Notes: generated by a model not told the origin, from the sequence alone. A DNA stretch of 64,000 bases from Anaerococcus degeneri (GCF_017874475.1 NZ_JAGGLO010000004.1:62001-126000), one strand, 5' to 3'; shown: positions 1-10,535, numbered from the stretch's first letter. Translations and numbers: made by a program.

Positions 1-517
1 GGTTTTTAACTGTTTGTTCATTATCATCATTTCTTTGGATGAGCTTTCCGCCACATTTATCGCAAATACCTTCTTTTTGAGGCTTATTGTTCATTATGTG
101 GAAGGTTGATCCACAGTCTTCGCAGACCCTTCTGCCAGTAATTCTTTCAATTAGGATTTCATCATCTACATCAAAATAAACTACCTGGCTTATTTCAGTA
201 TTTCTTTCTGCCATTCCCATATCTAGGGCCTTGGCTTGGTCTAGGTTTCTAGGGAATCCATCGAATAGTACTATTCTTTGATCCCTATCTTCCACTTTGT
301 CAAAGGCATCCCATACAAGATCAATTGTTAATTCATCTGGTACAAGATCTCCTCTATCCATATAAGATTTTGCTTTCATTCCCAGTTCAGTTTTATTTGA
401 GATATTGTATCTGAATATGTCACCTGTTGCTATCTGAACTGCGTTTAATCTGTCTATTATTTTACTTGATAGCGTACCCTTACCAGCTCCTGGTGGGCCT
501 AACAATATTATATTCAT
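1..517 (-). CDS. adk: Adenylate kinase (3' end beyond window)
   Basis: Cytosolic enzyme interconverting ATP + AMP and 2 ADP. Residues 1-15 begin MNIILLGPPGAGKGT, the P-loop of adenylate kinase. The DGFPRN AMP-binding motif follows near residue 85. A CxxC pair near residue 130 and a second CxxC about 20 residues on show the zinc-binding LID of Gram-positive enzymes. The ATG at 517 lies 3 nt after the secY stop, so it is co-transcribed with the spc genes. The C-terminus is cut off by the window edge; nothing looks broken. Confidence 0.96.
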   Translation of the reverse strand, partial: MNIILLGPPGAGKGTLSSKIIDRLNAVQIATGDIFRYNISNKTELGMKAKSYMDRGDLVPDELTIDLVWDAFDKVEDRDQRIVLFDGFPRNLDQAKALDMGMAERNTEISQVVYFDVDDEILIERITGRRVCEDCGSTFHIMNNKPQKEGICDKCGGKLIQRNDDNEQTVKN

Positions 518-520
518 TTC

Positions 521-1795
521 TTACCTGTTTAAAAATCCTTTATATTGCTTCATAGTCATCATAGCTTCGATTTGTTTTACAGTTTCAATAATTACACCTA
601 CAACGATGATTACTGATGATCCACCAAATGATATTTGTAATCCTAGGAGTCTGCTTGCTATAGCTGGTACTATTGTTAGTAGGGCTAAGCAAATTGAACC
701 GATGAAGGTTATTCTTGTTGATACAGTTGCTAGGAAATCACTGGTTGGTTTACCAGGTCTAATTCCTGGAACGAAACCACCATTTTGTTGTAGTTGTTTT
801 GCATATTCTACAGTGTTGAATTGGATTTGGTTATAAAAGTATGCGAATATTAGGATAAGTACAGTTTGTACTAATAGATATACCGCAAAACCAAATGTTG
901 ACTTGTTGAAAAATGCAGTTAATCCGCTTTCTCCACCATTTCCGAAGAATAGGGATACAGTAGAAGGAATAGCAAGTACTGCTGATGCGAAGATGATTGG
1001 CATAACTCCGCCCATGTTTACCTTTACTGGAATATGGGTTGATTGGCCGCCGTACATCTTACGTCCTACTACTCTTTTTGCGTATTGGATTGGGATTTTT
1101 CTTTCACCTTCAGATATCATTACTACTGCTATTACTATTAGGACAACTAAAAGTGACATAATAGCTATAGCAAGAACGCTTGTAGTATTGTAGTGAAGGC
1201 CTTCTTGCCATCTAGATATGGTTCTTGGGAAGGATGCTATAATACCCATGAAGATTAGTAAACTTGTACCGTTACCAAGTCCCTTTTCTGTCATAGTTTC
1301 ACCCATCCATGTTACAAACATTGTTCCACCTATTAGGGTAACATTCATGGCTATCTTTTGGAAGCCTGTTGCACTTGATAGGGCTGCACCGTAAAGGCCG
1401 TTTGTAATGGCTACTGCCTGGAATATGGCAAGTACTATTGTCATATACCTGGTGTATTTTTGGATGGTTTTTCTTCCCTGTTCACCCTCACGGGTTAATT
1501 CTTCTAACCTAGGGATTACTACTGTTAACAACTGCATTACGATTGATGCTGTAATGTAAGGTTGAACTCCTAGGGCAAATATTGATAAGGTTGATAGTCC
1601 ACCACCTGTTAGCATATTTAGGTAGTCAACTAGGGTTCCTTCAATGTTTGAATATGCGTTTGCTAAGGCCTTTGTATCGATAAAAGGTATTGGAATGTTG
1701 TTTCCAAGCCTATATATTACAAGCATCAAGAGGGTAAATCGGAATTTCTTCCTGATTTCTTCTTCCCCTGCTGCTCTTTTAATTATATCTAACAT
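521..1795 (-). CDS. secY: Preprotein translocase subunit SecY
   Basis: Channel-forming subunit of the SecYEG translocon in the cytoplasmic membrane. The 424-residue product has the usual length and about ten hydrophobic segments. It begins with a short amphipathic N-terminus (MLDIIKRA), and the cytoplasmic loops carry conserved motifs such as GVMPIIFASA and PGIRPGKPT. It sits between rplO (16 nt gap) and adk, its standard place in Firmicutes, and should be expressed with the ribosomal genes. Confidence 0.97.
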   Translation of the reverse strand: MLDIIKRAAGEEEIRKKFRFTLLMLVIYRLGNNIPIPFIDTKALANAYSNIEGTLVDYLNMLTGGGLSTLSIFALGVQPYITASIVMQLLTVVIPRLEELTREGEQGRKTIQKYTRYMTIVLAIFQAVAITNGLYGAALSSATGFQKIAMNVTLIGGTMFVTWMGETMTEKGLGNGTSLLIFMGIIASFPRTISRWQEGLHYNTTSVLAIAIMSLLVVLIVIAVVMISEGERKIPIQYAKRVVGRKMYGGQSTHIPVKVNMGGVMPIIFASAVLAIPSTVSLFFGNGGESGLTAFFNKSTFGFAVYLLVQTVLILIFAYFYNQIQFNTVEYAKQLQQNGGFVPGIRPGKPTSDFLATVSTRITFIGSICLALLTIVPAIASRLLGLQISFGGSSVIIVVGVIIETVKQIEAMMTMKQYKGFLNR

Positions 1796-1810
1796 AGCTA
1801 CTTCTTTCTA

Positions 1811-2290
1811 TTAAGCTTTTTTAGATGGTTTTACCCACTTTTTCACTTCTATAGTTTCTACACTTCCACCTGCTTGCTCGATTTTTTCTACAGCAGATTT
1901 TGTGAATTTATGAGCTTTTATTGTTAGTTTCTTTTCTAGTTCGCCATCGCCTAGGATCTTAACTCCAGCTTTAGCTTTGTTTTTCTTTAATAGTTTTGTC
2001 TCAAATAATAATTCTGGTGTAACTTCTGTACCATCTTCAAAGACGTTTAGGCTTTCAACATTGATTGTTTCGTAAATCTTTCTGTTGATGTTCTTAAAAC
2101 CTCTTTTAGGTAAGAGTCTAAATAGAGGCATTTGACCACCTTCGAAACCTGGTCTAACTCCTCCACCACTTCTTGAGTTTTGTCCGTCTTGTCCACGACC
2201 AGATCTTTTACCTAGTCCTGAACCAGCTCCTCTTCCTTTACGTTTCTTATCTTTTAATTTAACGTTTGGTTGTAAATCATGTAATTTCAT
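1811..2290 (-). CDS. rplO: 50S ribosomal protein L15
   Basis: Large-subunit protein that binds 23S rRNA late in assembly. The 159 residues start MKLHDLQPN. Next comes the long Gly/Arg/Lys-rich loop ([13 protein letters not shown], then [15 protein letters not shown]) that threads into rRNA, followed by the globular C-terminal domain. The Lys-rich tail (WVKPSKKA) is slightly longer than in many homologues. It is in the conserved L30-L15-SecY order. Confidence 0.96.
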   Translation of the reverse strand: MKLHDLQPNVKLKDKKRKGRGAGSGLGKRSGRGQDGQNSRSGGGVRPGFEGGQMPLFRLLPKRGFKNINRKIYETINVESLNVFEDGTEVTPELLFETKLLKKNKAKAGVKILGDGELEKKLTIKAHKFTKSAVEKIEQAGGSVETIEVKKWVKPSKKA

Positions 2291-2298
2291 TTTACACC

Positions 2299-2481
2299 TC
2301 AGTCTATATTCTTAACTTCAACCATGTGTCTGATTTTGTGAACCATTCCCTTGGTTGCGTCATTATTTTCTTTAACAACTGATTGACCGATTTTTCTTAG
2401 GCCAAGCGCTTTTGCTGTTGCGATCTGTCCATCTTTTTTACCGATAAAAGATCTTTTAAGTGTGATTTCAATTCTTCCCAT
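2299..2481 (-). CDS. rpmD: 50S ribosomal protein L30
   Basis: Small 60-residue large-subunit protein. I chose the ATG at 2481 ([11 protein letters not shown]) rather than the in-frame ATG seven codons upstream. AAGGAGAG sits at the right distance before it, and family members start at this residue. It contains the conserved GLRKIGQSV segment. It lies between rpsE and rplO in the spc gene order. Confidence 0.94.
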   Translation of the reverse strand: MGRIEITLKRSFIGKKDGQIATAKALGLRKIGQSVVKENNDATKGMVHKIRHMVEVKNID

Positions 2482-2491
2482 TGTACTCTCC

Positions 2492-3001
2492 TTAATAGTC
2501 AAATTCTTCTACCGATATACCACGAAGTCTTGCAACTTCTTCTACAGTCTTCATGTTGTAAAATGCATTGATACATGCGTTAATGATATTTCTTGGGTTA
2601 CTTGTTCCAAGGTTTTTAGCTTTGATGTCTTTAAATCCTGCAAGTTCGCAGATAGCACGTACTGGACCACCTGCGATGATTCCTGTACCTTCTACTGCTG
2701 GCATTAATAATACCTTTCCTGCACCATCAGCTCCTTGGATTCTGTGTGGAACTGTTGTTCCTACTACTGGAACTTCTATCATTTGCTTTTTAGCATTTTC
2801 TGTAGCTTTTCTGATTGCTTCTGGTACTTCTGTAGCTTTACCTGTTCCAACACCTACAACACCGTTTGAGTTTCCTACAACTACTAGGGCTGTAAATCTG
2901 ATGTTACGTCCACCTTTTACAGTTTTAGCAACTCTGTTGATTGCAACTACTCTATCTTCGAGGTTTAGTTTTTCTACTTCACTTTTTAATAAATATTTCA
3001 T
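2492..3001 (-). CDS. rpsE: 30S ribosomal protein S5
   Basis: Small-subunit protein involved in decoding accuracy and mRNA unwinding. The 169 residues include the N-terminal double-stranded RNA-binding-like fold ([21 protein letters not shown]) and the [17 protein letters not shown] signature. The C-terminal half contains [10 protein letters not shown] and the segment [10 protein letters not shown]. Length and position (L18-S5-L30) are normal. Confidence 0.96.
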   Translation of the reverse strand: MKYLLKSEVEKLNLEDRVVAINRVAKTVKGGRNIRFTALVVVGNSNGVVGVGTGKATEVPEAIRKATENAKKQMIEVPVVGTTVPHRIQGADGAGKVLLMPAVEGTGIIAGGPVRAICELAGFKDIKAKNLGTSNPRNIINACINAFYNMKTVEEVARLRGISVEEFDY

Positions 3002-3013
3002 TTTACCAACCTC

Positions 3014-3373
3014 CTAAAACTTAAGACCAGCTTCTCTTGCTGCTTCTGCTAGTGCTTTGACTTTTCCGTGATATAAATAACCATTTCTATCAAATACAAC
3101 TTCTTCGATGCCAGCTTCAAGAGCACTCTTTCCGATTGCTGCTCCAACTTTTTTAGCTGTTTCAACGTTAGCGTGTTCGCTTTCTGCTACATCTTTTTGA
3201 AGGCTGTTAGCACTTGCAAGTGTTACGCCGTTAACATCGTCAATTAGTTGTGCATAGATATTTGTGTTTGATTTATATACTGAAAGTCTTGGTCTTTGAG
3301 GAGTTCCTGATATCTTTGCTCTAACTCTTTTTTTACGAGTTATAAGTCTATCGTTTTTATTCTTTTTAGCCAT
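3014..3373 (-). CDS. rplR: 50S ribosomal protein L18
   Basis: Protein that binds 5S rRNA and helps attach it to the large subunit. The 119 residues have the basic N-terminus ([15 protein letters not shown]), the [20 protein letters not shown] strand region and the terminal [24 protein letters not shown] signature. It is spaced 12 nt from rpsE and 9 nt from rplF. Confidence 0.96.
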   Translation of the reverse strand: MAKKNKNDRLITRKKRVRAKISGTPQRPRLSVYKSNTNIYAQLIDDVNGVTLASANSLQKDVAESEHANVETAKKVGAAIGKSALEAGIEEVVFDRNGYLYHGKVKALAEAAREAGLKF

Positions 3374-3382
3374 TTATATCTC

Positions 3383-3922
3383 CTACTTACCTGTCTTACC
3401 AACTTTACGTCTTACATGCTCATCAGTATATCTAATTCCCTTACCCTTGTATGGTTCAGGTTTTCTCTTAGCTCTGATATTTGCAGCATGTTGACCTACA
3501 AGTTGTTTGTTATATCCCTTAACAATAATAGTTCTATCATTTGGTACTTCAGTTTCGATACCTTCAGGATCTGGCATTGTGATTTGGTGAGAATAACCTA
3601 GGTTTAATACTAAGTTCTTACCTTGTTTAGCTGCTCTGTATCCTGTTCCTTCGATTTGAAGTGTTTTTTGATAACCTTCTGATACTCCTACTACCATATT
3701 GTGTATTAAAGATCTATAAAGACCGTGGTCGATGTTTTGTTGTTTTGTATAGTTTTCAGGAATTGTAAGGATTAGTTCGTTTTCTACTCTCTCAAGTGTA
3801 ACTCTATCGCTTATTGTTAAGCTATCTTCTCCGTTTTTTCCTTTAACTTTTACATTAAGACCATCTATAGTAACTTCTACTCCAGAAGGTATTACGATTG
3901 GTTGTTTACCTATTCTTGACAT
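3383..3922 (-). CDS. rplF: 50S ribosomal protein L6
   Basis: Large-subunit protein near the factor-binding site. The 179 residues comprise two similar L6 folds; MSRIGKQPIVIPSGV at the N-terminus and the C-terminal PEPYKGKGIRYTDEHVRRKVGKTGK signature are diagnostic. It sits in the usual S8-L6-L18 order. Confidence 0.96.
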   Translation of the reverse strand: MSRIGKQPIVIPSGVEVTIDGLNVKVKGKNGEDSLTISDRVTLERVENELILTIPENYTKQQNIDHGLYRSLIHNMVVGVSEGYQKTLQIEGTGYRAAKQGKNLVLNLGYSHQITMPDPEGIETEVPNDRTIIVKGYNKQLVGQHAANIRAKRKPEPYKGKGIRYTDEHVRRKVGKTGK

Positions 3923-3932
3923 ATATTACTCC

Positions 3933-4328
3933 TTACCATACGTAACAAATAACTTCGCCGCCTACATTTTCGCGTCTTGCAGCACGGTCAGTCATAAGTC
4001 CTTTTGATGTTGAAATAATCGCTGTTCCAAGACCATCTAGTACCTTTGGAACTTCATTGGCTTTTACATAAACTCTAAGGCCTGGTTTAGAGATTCTTCT
4101 AAGGCCAGAGATTACTTTTTCGCCATTTTCTGTATATTTTAAATCTATTGTAAGAATACCTTGTTTATTGTCTTCTTCTACGTTAAACCCTGTTATAAAG
4201 CCTTCATCAAGCAGTATTTGGGCAATAGCTTTTTTCTCATTAGAAGATGGAACAGTAATCTTTTTATGATTAGCTTTGTTACCATTTCTGATTCTTGTTA
4301 GCATATCCGCTATTGGATCTGTCATCAT
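3933..4328 (-). CDS. rpsH: 30S ribosomal protein S8
   Basis: Primary 16S rRNA-binding protein; in several bacteria it also represses its own spc operon by binding mRNA. The 131-residue frame opens with two ATG codons, and most homologues start at the second ([16 protein letters not shown]). The C-terminal signature [26 protein letters not shown] is intact. Confidence 0.96.
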   Translation of the reverse strand: MMTDPIADMLTRIRNGNKANHKKITVPSSNEKKAIAQILLDEGFITGFNVEEDNKQGILTIDLKYTENGEKVISGLRRISKPGLRVYVKANEVPKVLDGLGTAIISTSKGLMTDRAARRENVGGEVICYVW

Positions 4329-4347
4329 AATTATCTTTCCCCCTTAA

Positions 4348-4533
4348 TTACCAGCTTGCTTTTCTTACTCCTGGTATTTGTCCATTATTTGCAAGTTCTC
4401 TAAAGCAAATACGGCAAATTCCATATTTTCTTAAGTAGCCGTGTGGTCTTCCACAAAGTTTACATCTTGTATATTCTCTTGTAGAGAATCTTTGTTTTCT
4501 TTGTTGTTTAGCTATAAGTGACTTTTTAGCCAT
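4348..4533 (-). CDS. rpsN: 30S ribosomal protein S14, zinc (type Z) form
   Basis: Small-subunit head protein. The product is only 61 residues and carries two CxxC pairs (CKLC and CRIC, near residues 24-43), which define the short zinc-binding S14 of Gram-positive bacteria and Thermus. The long C-minus paralogue is not seen here. It lies between rplE and rpsH. This is one of the clues that the host is a Firmicute. Confidence 0.96.
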   Translation of the reverse strand: MAKKSLIAKQQRKQRFSTREYTRCKLCGRPHGYLRKYGICRICFRELANNGQIPGVRKASW

Positions 4534-4544
4534 TTTTGCTCCTT

Positions 4545-5087
4545 CTATTTCTTAAATGGCATTCCCATTAATTCTAAGAATGCTTTTGCTTCTTCATCAG
4601 TTTCAGCAGTAGTTACGATTGTGATATCCATTCCGTGAATGAAGTCTACATCATCGTATTTGATTTCAGGGAAGATCAATTGTTCTTTGATACCTAGTGA
4701 ATAGTTTCCACGGCCATCAAAAGAATTTGCGTTGATACCTCTAAAGTCTCTAACTCTTGGAAGTGAAATTGAGATTAACTTATCTAGGAAGTCATACATC
4801 TTATCTCTTCTAAGGGTAACTTTTGTACCAATTGCTTGACCAGCTCTTAATTTAAAGTTTGCTACTGATTTTTTAGCTTTGATTTCGATTGGTTGTTGAC
4901 CTGTTATAAGGCTAAGTTCTCTCTTAGCTGTATTTAATAGGTTTTGGTTGTCTTTTGCTTCTCCAAGTCCGATGTTTATAACAATTTTATCAAGTTTTGG
5001 AACTTGCATTACATTTTTATAACCGAACTGTTCGATAAGTTTTTCAACAACTTCGTTTTGATATTTTTCTTTAAGTCTCTGTGTCAT
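4545..5087 (-). CDS. rplE: 50S ribosomal protein L5
   Basis: Protein of the central protuberance that binds 5S rRNA and contacts the P-site tRNA. The 180 residues include [13 protein letters not shown] near the N-terminus, [21 protein letters not shown], and the terminal [31 protein letters not shown] region. Length is normal; it sits in L24-L5-S14 order. Confidence 0.96.
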   Translation of the reverse strand: MTQRLKEKYQNEVVEKLIEQFGYKNVMQVPKLDKIVINIGLGEAKDNQNLLNTAKRELSLITGQQPIEIKAKKSVANFKLRAGQAIGTKVTLRRDKMYDFLDKLISISLPRVRDFRGINANSFDGRGNYSLGIKEQLIFPEIKYDDVDFIHGMDITIVTTAETDEEAKAFLELMGMPFKK

Positions 5088-5102
5088 AATATCTCCTATT
5101 AC

Positions 5103-5411
5103 CTAGTCGAATTTTTCGTCAGTCTTTTTTGATTTACGAATCTTTTTGCCATCTTCGTAAACAATTTCTGTACGAACACCTTTTTTAAGTTCTTCTGAGT
5201 ATAGAAGTACATTTGATGCATCAATTGGACCGTTTTGTTCAAGTCTTCCTGACTCACCGCCCATTGTTGTTGCTTTTTGGTGTTTTATTTGCACGTTGGC
5301 ACCTTCAACTATAACTCTATTTGTCTTTGGGAAAGCTTGTAAAACTTCTCCTACATGTCCTTTATATTCACCTGATATTATTTGGACTTTATCGCCTTTT
5401 TTTATATGCAT
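5103..5411 (-). CDS. rplX: 50S ribosomal protein L24
   Basis: Assembly-initiating protein of the large subunit. The 102 residues begin with a KOW domain (MHIKKGDKVQIISGEYKGHVG). The conserved HxKATTMGGESGRLEQNGPID segment follows, and the tail is charged. It follows rplN after 9 nt. Confidence 0.95.
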   Translation of the reverse strand: MHIKKGDKVQIISGEYKGHVGEVLQAFPKTNRVIVEGANVQIKHQKATTMGGESGRLEQNGPIDASNVLLYSEELKKGVRTEIVYEDGKKIRKSKKTDEKFD

Positions 5412-5420
5412 TTTATCCCC

Positions 5421-5789
5421 CTATAATACTTCCGGTGCTAGTGAGATAATTCTCATGAAACCTTCAGATCTTAGTTCTCTTGTTACTGGACCAAAGATTC
5501 TTGTTCCTACTGGTGTTTGGTCATCTTTGATGATTACTGCTGCGTTATCGTCAAATCTTATAACTGAACCATCAACTCTTTTTAGGCCTCTTTTTGTTCT
5601 AACAATAACAGCCTTTACTACTTGACCTTTTTTTACCGCTCCGCCGGGTGTTGCACTTTTTACTGAACAAACAACTACATCACCAATATTGGCATATCTT
5701 CTTCTAGTTCCTCCAAGAACTTTGATTACTAAAAGTTCTCTTGCGCCGGAGTTATCTGCTACTCTCATTCGAGTTTCTTGTTGTATCAT
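5421..5789 (-). CDS. rplN: 50S ribosomal protein L14
   Basis: Protein on the subunit interface that contacts 16S rRNA helix 14 and L19. The 122 residues begin [19 protein letters not shown], a family hallmark, and end [12 protein letters not shown]. Length is exactly typical. Confidence 0.97.
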   Translation of the reverse strand: MIQQETRMRVADNSGARELLVIKVLGGTRRRYANIGDVVVCSVKSATPGGAVKKGQVVKAVIVRTKRGLKRVDGSVIRFDDNAAVIIKDDQTPVGTRIFGPVTRELRSEGFMRIISLAPEVL

Positions 5790-5806
5790 AATAATCTCCT
5801 TATCAA

Positions 5807-6067
5807 TTAAACAATTTCTGCCGCTTGGCTAATGCGTACTAGTCTCCATCTTTTTGTTTTAGATAGGGCTCTTGTTTCCATTATTACTACTTTATCGCCA
5901 ACTTTAGCTTCATTTTTCTCATCATGAGCTTTGTATTTTTTACTTCTAACTATTTTCTTTTTGTACACTGGGTGGCTAATGATATCTTCAACAAGAACTG
6001 TTATAGTCTTATCCATTGCGTCAGATACTACCACGCCTTGGCGCACGTTTCTTCTATTTCTTTCCAT
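5807..6067 (-). CDS. rpsQ: 30S ribosomal protein S17
   Basis: Primary 16S rRNA-binding protein with an OB fold. The 86 residues contain [19 protein letters not shown] and the C-terminal [21 protein letters not shown] signature. It lies between rpmC and rplN as usual. Confidence 0.96.
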   Translation of the reverse strand: MERNRRNVRQGVVVSDAMDKTITVLVEDIISHPVYKKKIVRSKKYKAHDEKNEAKVGDKVVIMETRALSKTKRWRLVRISQAAEIV

Positions 6068-6072
6068 TGAGA

Positions 6073-6279
6073 TTAAGCCTCCTTGCCCGCTTCAATCTTT
6101 CTTTCTGTTTGGATAGTCTTAACTCTAGCTATATCTTTCTTAACAGTTCCTATAGCTGCTGGGTTTTCTAACTGACCTGTGGCAAGCCTAAAACGAAGAT
6201 TAAAAAGCTCATTTTGTAAATCAAATAGTTGTTTATCTAAATCTTTGTCAGATAAATTTCTAATTTCTGCTATTTTCAT
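6073..6279 (-). CDS. rpmC: 50S ribosomal protein L29
   Basis: Small two-helix protein beside the polypeptide exit tunnel, contributing to the docking area for trigger factor and SRP. The 68 residues include the family core [19 protein letters not shown] followed by KDIARVKTI. The start lies 2 nt after the rplP stop, suggesting translational coupling. Confidence 0.95.
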   Translation of the reverse strand: MKIAEIRNLSDKDLDKQLFDLQNELFNLRFRLATGQLENPAAIGTVKKDIARVKTIQTERKIEAGKEA

Positions 6280-6281
6280 CC

Positions 6282-6710
6282 TTATTCCTCCGAACCTGTT
6301 ACTTCAAGTCTTTGGATGAATTTTGTCTTGATTGGAAGTTTTTGTGCAGCAAGTCTCATTGCTTCTCTTGCTACCTCTTCACTAACACCACTCATCTCAA
6401 ATAATACTCTACCTGGTTTTACAACGGCTACCCAGTACTCTGGTGCACCTTTACCAGAACCCATTCTTACCTCTGCAGGCTTTTTAGATACTGGTTTGTC
6501 TGGAAATACTTTTATCCAAATATTTCCGCCTCTTTTTATATATCTTGTCATCGCACGACGAGCAGCCTCGATTTGGTTTGCTGTCATCCAGCAAGCTTCT
6601 AGAGCTTGTAAGCCAAACTCACCATAAGCAAGTTGGTTACCTCTATTAGCATTACCCTTCATTCTGCCTCTATGTTGTCTACGATATTTTACTCTTTTAG
6701 GCATTAACAT
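6282..6710 (-). CDS. rplP: 50S ribosomal protein L16
   Basis: Protein near the peptidyl-transferase centre and A-site tRNA. The 142 residues start [19 protein letters not shown]; the motifs [19 protein letters not shown] and [19 protein letters not shown] are the two PROSITE-type signatures. The N-terminal ML before MPKR is normal for Firmicutes. Confidence 0.97.
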   Translation of the reverse strand: MLMPKRVKYRRQHRGRMKGNANRGNQLAYGEFGLQALEACWMTANQIEAARRAMTRYIKRGGNIWIKVFPDKPVSKKPAEVRMGSGKGAPEYWVAVVKPGRVLFEMSGVSEEVAREAMRLAAQKLPIKTKFIQRLEVTGSEE

Positions 6711-6737
6711 AAATAATACTCTCCTGATTCTTTAAGA

Positions 6738-7472
6738 CTAATTTTGTCCCTGATTATTTCTGTTTGGACGTCTATTATTTCTTTTCTTTCTTCTGTTATT
6801 TTGTGGAGCAGCTAGTTTTGGTTCTCTTTCAGCTTTTTCTCCTGGAAGAACTTCACCTTTGTAGATCCAAACTTTGCATCCGATTTTACCGTATTCTGTG
6901 TCTGCTTCTGCAAAACCGTAGTCAATATTTGCTCTTAGTGTTTGAAGTGGAATTGTACCTTCTGAGTATCCTTCACTTCTTGCCATGTCTGCGCCACCAA
7001 GTCTTCCTGAAACCATTGTTTTAATACCCTTGGCTCCAGCTCTCATTGTTCTTTGCATCGCTTGTTTCATGGCACGTCTAAATGCGATTCTGTTTTCTAG
7101 TTGTGTAGCTACGCTTTCAGCAACTAATTGAGCAGATAAATCTTGGTATTTGATTTCTTCAACGTTGATGATGATTCTTTTGCCTGGAGCGATTTTTTCA
7201 ATCTTAGCTTTTAGTTCTTCTACTCCAGCACCACCTCTACCGATTACCATTCCTGGTTTTCCTGTGAAGATTGTAATCTTTAGGTTGTTTACTGCTCTTT
7301 CAATTTCAATGTCTGCAATTCCTGCTTCGAATGCTTGTTTTTTGATAAATTCTCTTATCTTTACGTCTTCTACTAGAAGGTCAGAAAAGTCTTTTTTATC
7401 AGCGAACCATTTGGAGTCCCAATCTTTGATTACGCCTACTCTATATCCTTTAGGGTTTACTTTTTGTCCCAT
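6738..7472 (-). CDS. rpsC: 30S ribosomal protein S3
   Basis: Protein lining the mRNA entry tunnel. Residues about 38-106 form the KH domain, with [11 protein letters not shown] supplying the GxxG loop, and the C-terminal S3 domain follows. At 244 residues it is longer than many homologues because of a basic, Asn/Arg-rich tail after residue 220 ([16 protein letters not shown]), which looks disordered. The gene sits between rplV and rplP. Confidence 0.96.
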   Translation of the reverse strand: MGQKVNPKGYRVGVIKDWDSKWFADKKDFSDLLVEDVKIREFIKKQAFEAGIADIEIERAVNNLKITIFTGKPGMVIGRGGAGVEELKAKIEKIAPGKRIIINVEEIKYQDLSAQLVAESVATQLENRIAFRRAMKQAMQRTMRAGAKGIKTMVSGRLGGADMARSEGYSEGTIPLQTLRANIDYGFAEADTEYGKIGCKVWIYKGEVLPGEKAEREPKLAAPQNNRRKKRNNRRPNRNNQGQN

Positions 7473-7479
7473 ATTAATC

Positions 7480-7821
7480 CTACCTTTCCTCTATATCCGC
7501 TAACACTACGCCGATATGACTTGATCTTTTTAATATTGGGTATGCAGCACCCTTAGCTTTAGGTCTGTATCTTTTCATAGTTGGAGCATCATTTGCGTAT
7601 GCTTTTTCTACGTATAGATTTTCTCTATCAAGTCCGTTGTTGTTTTCAGCGTTGGCAATGGCACTTTTTAGTACTTCTTCAAGTAGTCTTGCACCTTTCT
7701 TGTTAGTAAATCTTAAGATGTTTAGTGCTTCGTCTACTTGTTTGCCTCTGATTTCTCTTGCTATATAGTTAACTTTTAGAGGAGATATTCTTTGATATTT
7801 AGCTATTGCTTGTACTTTCAT
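7480..7821 (-). CDS. rplV: 50S ribosomal protein L22
   Basis: Protein whose beta hairpin reaches into the exit tunnel and shapes macrolide sensitivity. The 113 residues carry [17 protein letters not shown] and the hairpin-tip region [24 protein letters not shown]. No insertion or deletion is evident in the hairpin. Confidence 0.96.
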   Translation of the reverse strand: MKVQAIAKYQRISPLKVNYIAREIRGKQVDEALNILRFTNKKGARLLEEVLKSAIANAENNNGLDRENLYVEKAYANDAPTMKRYRPKAKGAAYPILKRSSHIGVVLADIEER

Positions 7822-7830
7822 TTATCTCTC

Positions 7831-8118
7831 CTAACGCATTTTGCTTTTCATTTCAGTTGCCTTTTTAGCGTGGCCTCTGAATGTTCTTGTTGGCACAAAT
7901 TCGCCAAGTTTATGACCTACCATATCTTCTGTGATATAGATTGGAACGTGTTTTCTTCCGTCATGAACTGCTATTGTGTGTTCTACAAATTCAGGGAATA
8001 TTGTAGAACGTCTTGACCATGTTCTAATTACTTTCTTTTCATTTTTTTCATTTAATTGGTCTATTTTCTTCATTAAATGATCATCGACAAATGGTCCCTT
8101 TTTAAGTGATCTAGCCAT
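7831..8118 (-). CDS. rpsS: 30S ribosomal protein S19
   Basis: Head protein that contacts L5 through an intersubunit bridge. The 95 residues begin [15 protein letters not shown] and include the signature [19 protein letters not shown] with the following PTRTFRGH. It lies in L2-S19-L22 order. Confidence 0.97.
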   Translation of the reverse strand: MARSLKKGPFVDDHLMKKIDQLNEKNEKKVIRTWSRRSTIFPEFVEHTIAVHDGRKHVPIYITEDMVGHKLGEFVPTRTFRGHAKKATEMKSKMR

Positions 8119-8127
8119 TATATCCCC

Positions 8128-8961
8128 CTATTTTTCGTTTCTTCTTCTTACGATGTATGCAGAAGATTGTTTTTTCTTATTTCTAGTCTTAACACCGATA
8201 GCTTTTTTGCCCCATGGTGTCATTGGAGCTGGTCTACCAATTGGTGCTCTACCTTCACCACCACCGTGTGGATGGTCTACTGGGTTCATTACTGATCCTC
8301 TTACGTGAGGTCTCTTGCCTTTATATCTAGATTTACCTGCTTTACCTACTCTTATAAGTTCGTGTTCAGAATTTCCTACTGTACCAATAGTAGCTTTGCA
8401 GTTTAAGTGTACCATTCTCATTTCACCGCTTGGTAGTCTTAGTGTTGCAAATCCGCCTTCTTTAGCCATAAGTTGTGCGCCAACTCCGGCACTTCTTACA
8501 AGAATTGCTCCACGGCCTGCTCTAAGTTCTATTGCGTGTACTGTTGTACCTACTGGAATGTCTTTTAATTCAAGAGCGTTACCTGGTTTGATATCTGCGT
8601 GTTCGCCAGATTCGATTACATCGCCTACTTTTAATCCTTTTGGAGCTAGGATATATCTTTTTTCACCATCAGCATATGCTACTAGTGCGATATATGCACT
8701 TCTGTTTGGATCGTATTCGATTGTTTGTACTCTTGCTGGAATATTATCTTTATCTCTCTTGAAGTCGATAATTCTGTATCTTCTCTTTACTCCGCCGCCA
8801 CGGAATCTTACTGTTGTTCTACCTGTATTGTTTCTACCAGCCTTGCTTTTAAGGTCTGTAGTTAGTGCCTTGTATGGCTTTGCTGTAGTAACTTCTTCAA
8901 AGGTACTTACTGACATATTTCTATGTCCGTTTGATGTTGGTTTTAATTTTCTAATAGCCAT
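8128..8961 (-). CDS. rplB: 50S ribosomal protein L2
   Basis: Universally conserved protein needed for subunit association and peptidyl-transferase activity. The 277 residues contain [19 protein letters not shown] and the C-terminal [20 protein letters not shown] segment with the key histidine. Length is typical. Confidence 0.97.
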   Translation of the reverse strand: MAIRKLKPTSNGHRNMSVSTFEEVTTAKPYKALTTDLKSKAGRNNTGRTTVRFRGGGVKRRYRIIDFKRDKDNIPARVQTIEYDPNRSAYIALVAYADGEKRYILAPKGLKVGDVIESGEHADIKPGNALELKDIPVGTTVHAIELRAGRGAILVRSAGVGAQLMAKEGGFATLRLPSGEMRMVHLNCKATIGTVGNSEHELIRVGKAGKSRYKGKRPHVRGSVMNPVDHPHGGGEGRAPIGRPAPMTPWGKKAIGVKTRNKKKQSSAYIVRRRNEK

Positions 8962-8972
8962 CTAAGTCCTCC

Positions 8973-9266
8973 TTATAGTCCGTCGAAGTATTCAATAGCT
9001 TGGCTATCTTCTGTTAGTTCAACGATAGCTTTTTTCCAGTCAGCTCTTTTTCCATAACCATATCTAGTTCTAACTTTTTTACCTTTATAGTTCATGGTAT
9101 TTACTGATTTAACTTTTACGCCATCAAAGATTGCTTCTACTGCTGCTTTGATTTCTGGTTTATTAGCGTTTTTGTCTACTTCAAAAGTATATTTGTGTTC
9201 ATCAAGCATTTCCATGCTTTTTTCTGTGATTATTGGTCTTTTGATTATTTGATAAGGTGCTTTCAT
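8973..9266 (-). CDS. rplW: 50S ribosomal protein L23
   Basis: Exit-tunnel protein and main docking site for trigger factor. The 97 residues contain [12 protein letters not shown] and [19 protein letters not shown]. Its start codon overlaps the rplD stop by one base (TAATG), a sign of translational coupling. Confidence 0.95.
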   Translation of the reverse strand: MKAPYQIIKRPIITEKSMEMLDEHKYTFEVDKNANKPEIKAAVEAIFDGVKVKSVNTMNYKGKKVRTRYGYGKRADWKKAIVELTEDSQAIEYFDGL

Positions 9267-9889
9267 TAGATAAATACCTCCTGAAGTTTAGCAATAGCGT
9301 CTTTTGTTATTACTAACTTGTCGTGTCTTACTAAATCATAAACATTTATTAATCTAGCTTCAGCTACTTCTACACCTTCAATGTTTCTAAATGATCTATA
9401 TACTAATTCGTCTTTTTCAGCTGTTACTACATATGCTTTTCTGTCAGCATTTAAGGCTGTAAGTGCTGCTTTAGCTTCTTTAGTCTTAGCGTTTTCTAGT
9501 TGTAAGCTGTCTACTACTATTAATTCATTATCATTAAGTTTAGATGTAAGTACTGAGTAAAGTGCTTTTCTTCTTAATTTCTTTGCTAGTCTGTAGCTGT
9601 AGTCTCTTGGCTTTGGTGCAAATACAACACCACCACCTGTGTAGTGTGGAGCTCTTATAGAACCTTGACGAGCACGTCCTGTTCCTTTTTGTCTGAATGG
9701 CTTTCTTCCACCACCACGTACTTCAGCACGAGTCTTAGCTGATTGTGTACCTTGTCTTTTATTTGCTAGTTGGTTTTTGATCACTTCGTAAACTGCGTGT
9801 TCGCTTACCTTTGTAGCGAAGATTGTTTCGTTTAGTTCAAGTTCGCCAACATTTTCTCCCTTAATATTTAAAATATTTACTTTAGGCAT
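9266..9889 (-). CDS. rplD: 50S ribosomal protein L4
   Basis: Protein with a loop reaching the exit tunnel; in Escherichia coli it represses the S10 operon, but leader control in Firmicutes is less settled. The 207 residues hold the extended loop [22 protein letters not shown] and the [14 protein letters not shown] segment. It overlaps rplW by one base. Confidence 0.96.
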   Translation of the reverse strand: MPKVNILNIKGENVGELELNETIFATKVSEHAVYEVIKNQLANKRQGTQSAKTRAEVRGGGRKPFRQKGTGRARQGSIRAPHYTGGGVVFAPKPRDYSYRLAKKLRRKALYSVLTSKLNDNELIVVDSLQLENAKTKEAKAALTALNADRKAYVVTAEKDELVYRSFRNIEGVEVAEARLINVYDLVRHDKLVITKDAIAKLQEVFI

Positions 9890-9899
9890 TTTATCCTCC

Positions 9900-10535
9900 T
9901 TAGTCTAGGCTTTTAATAGCTTGTTTAACTTCAACAAGTCCACCTTTAGGTCCTGGTACTCCGCCTTTTACTAAGATGTAGCTATCTTCAGCGTTAACTT
10001 TTACTAGCTTAACATTTTGGATAGTTACACGTTCGTGTCCCATTTTTCCTGAACCTTTTCTACCCTTGAATACTCTAGATGGGTCAGAACCTGCTGCTCT
10101 AGCACCTGCTACTCTGTGAGATTTCGAACCGTGGCTTGCAGGACCTCTTCCGTAGTTCCATCTTTTGATAGCACCTTGAGTTCCCTTACCCTTTGAAATA
10201 GCAACTATATCTACTAGTTGTCCTTCTTCAAAGATGTCAACTGTGATTTTATCACCAGCTTTTAATTCGGTTTCTTCTTCACCAAGGTTGATTTCTCTTA
10301 GGTATCTCTTGTATGAAGCACCTGCCTTATCAAAGTGACCTCTGATTGGCTTTTTAACATTCTTTTCTTTCTTGTCAACTGTTCCTACTTGGATAGCATT
10401 GTATCCGTCTACTTCATTTGTTTTAACTTGAACAACTACGTTCTCGTCAGCTTTTAGAACAGTAACAGGAGTAATAACTCCGTCTTCGTCGATGACTTGA
10501 GTCATGCCTACTTTTGTTGTAAATATACTCTTCAT
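9900..10535 (-). CDS. rplC: 50S ribosomal protein L3
   Basis: Early-assembly protein whose finger approaches the peptidyl-transferase centre. The 211 residues start MKSIFTTKVGMTQVID. The tip of the finger carries RGPASHGSKSHRVAGARAAG, followed by KGRKGSGKMGHERVTIQNVK. Most family members are of similar length. Confidence 0.97.
   Translation of the reverse strand: MKSIFTTKVGMTQVIDEDGVITPVTVLKADENVVVQVKTNEVDGYNAIQVGTVDKKEKNVKKPIRGHFDKAGASYKRYLREINLGEEETELKAGDKITVDIFEEGQLVDIVAISKGKGTQGAIKRWNYGRGPASHGSKSHRVAGARAAGSDPSRVFKGRKGSGKMGHERVTIQNVKLVKVNAEDSYILVKGGVPGPKGGLVEVKQAIKSLD

Noticed and set aside
8315-8965. A 216-codon plus-strand frame opposite rplB
   Set aside because: Antisense shadow of a highly conserved ribosomal gene; low-complexity Leu/Ser/Pro composition and no ribosome site.
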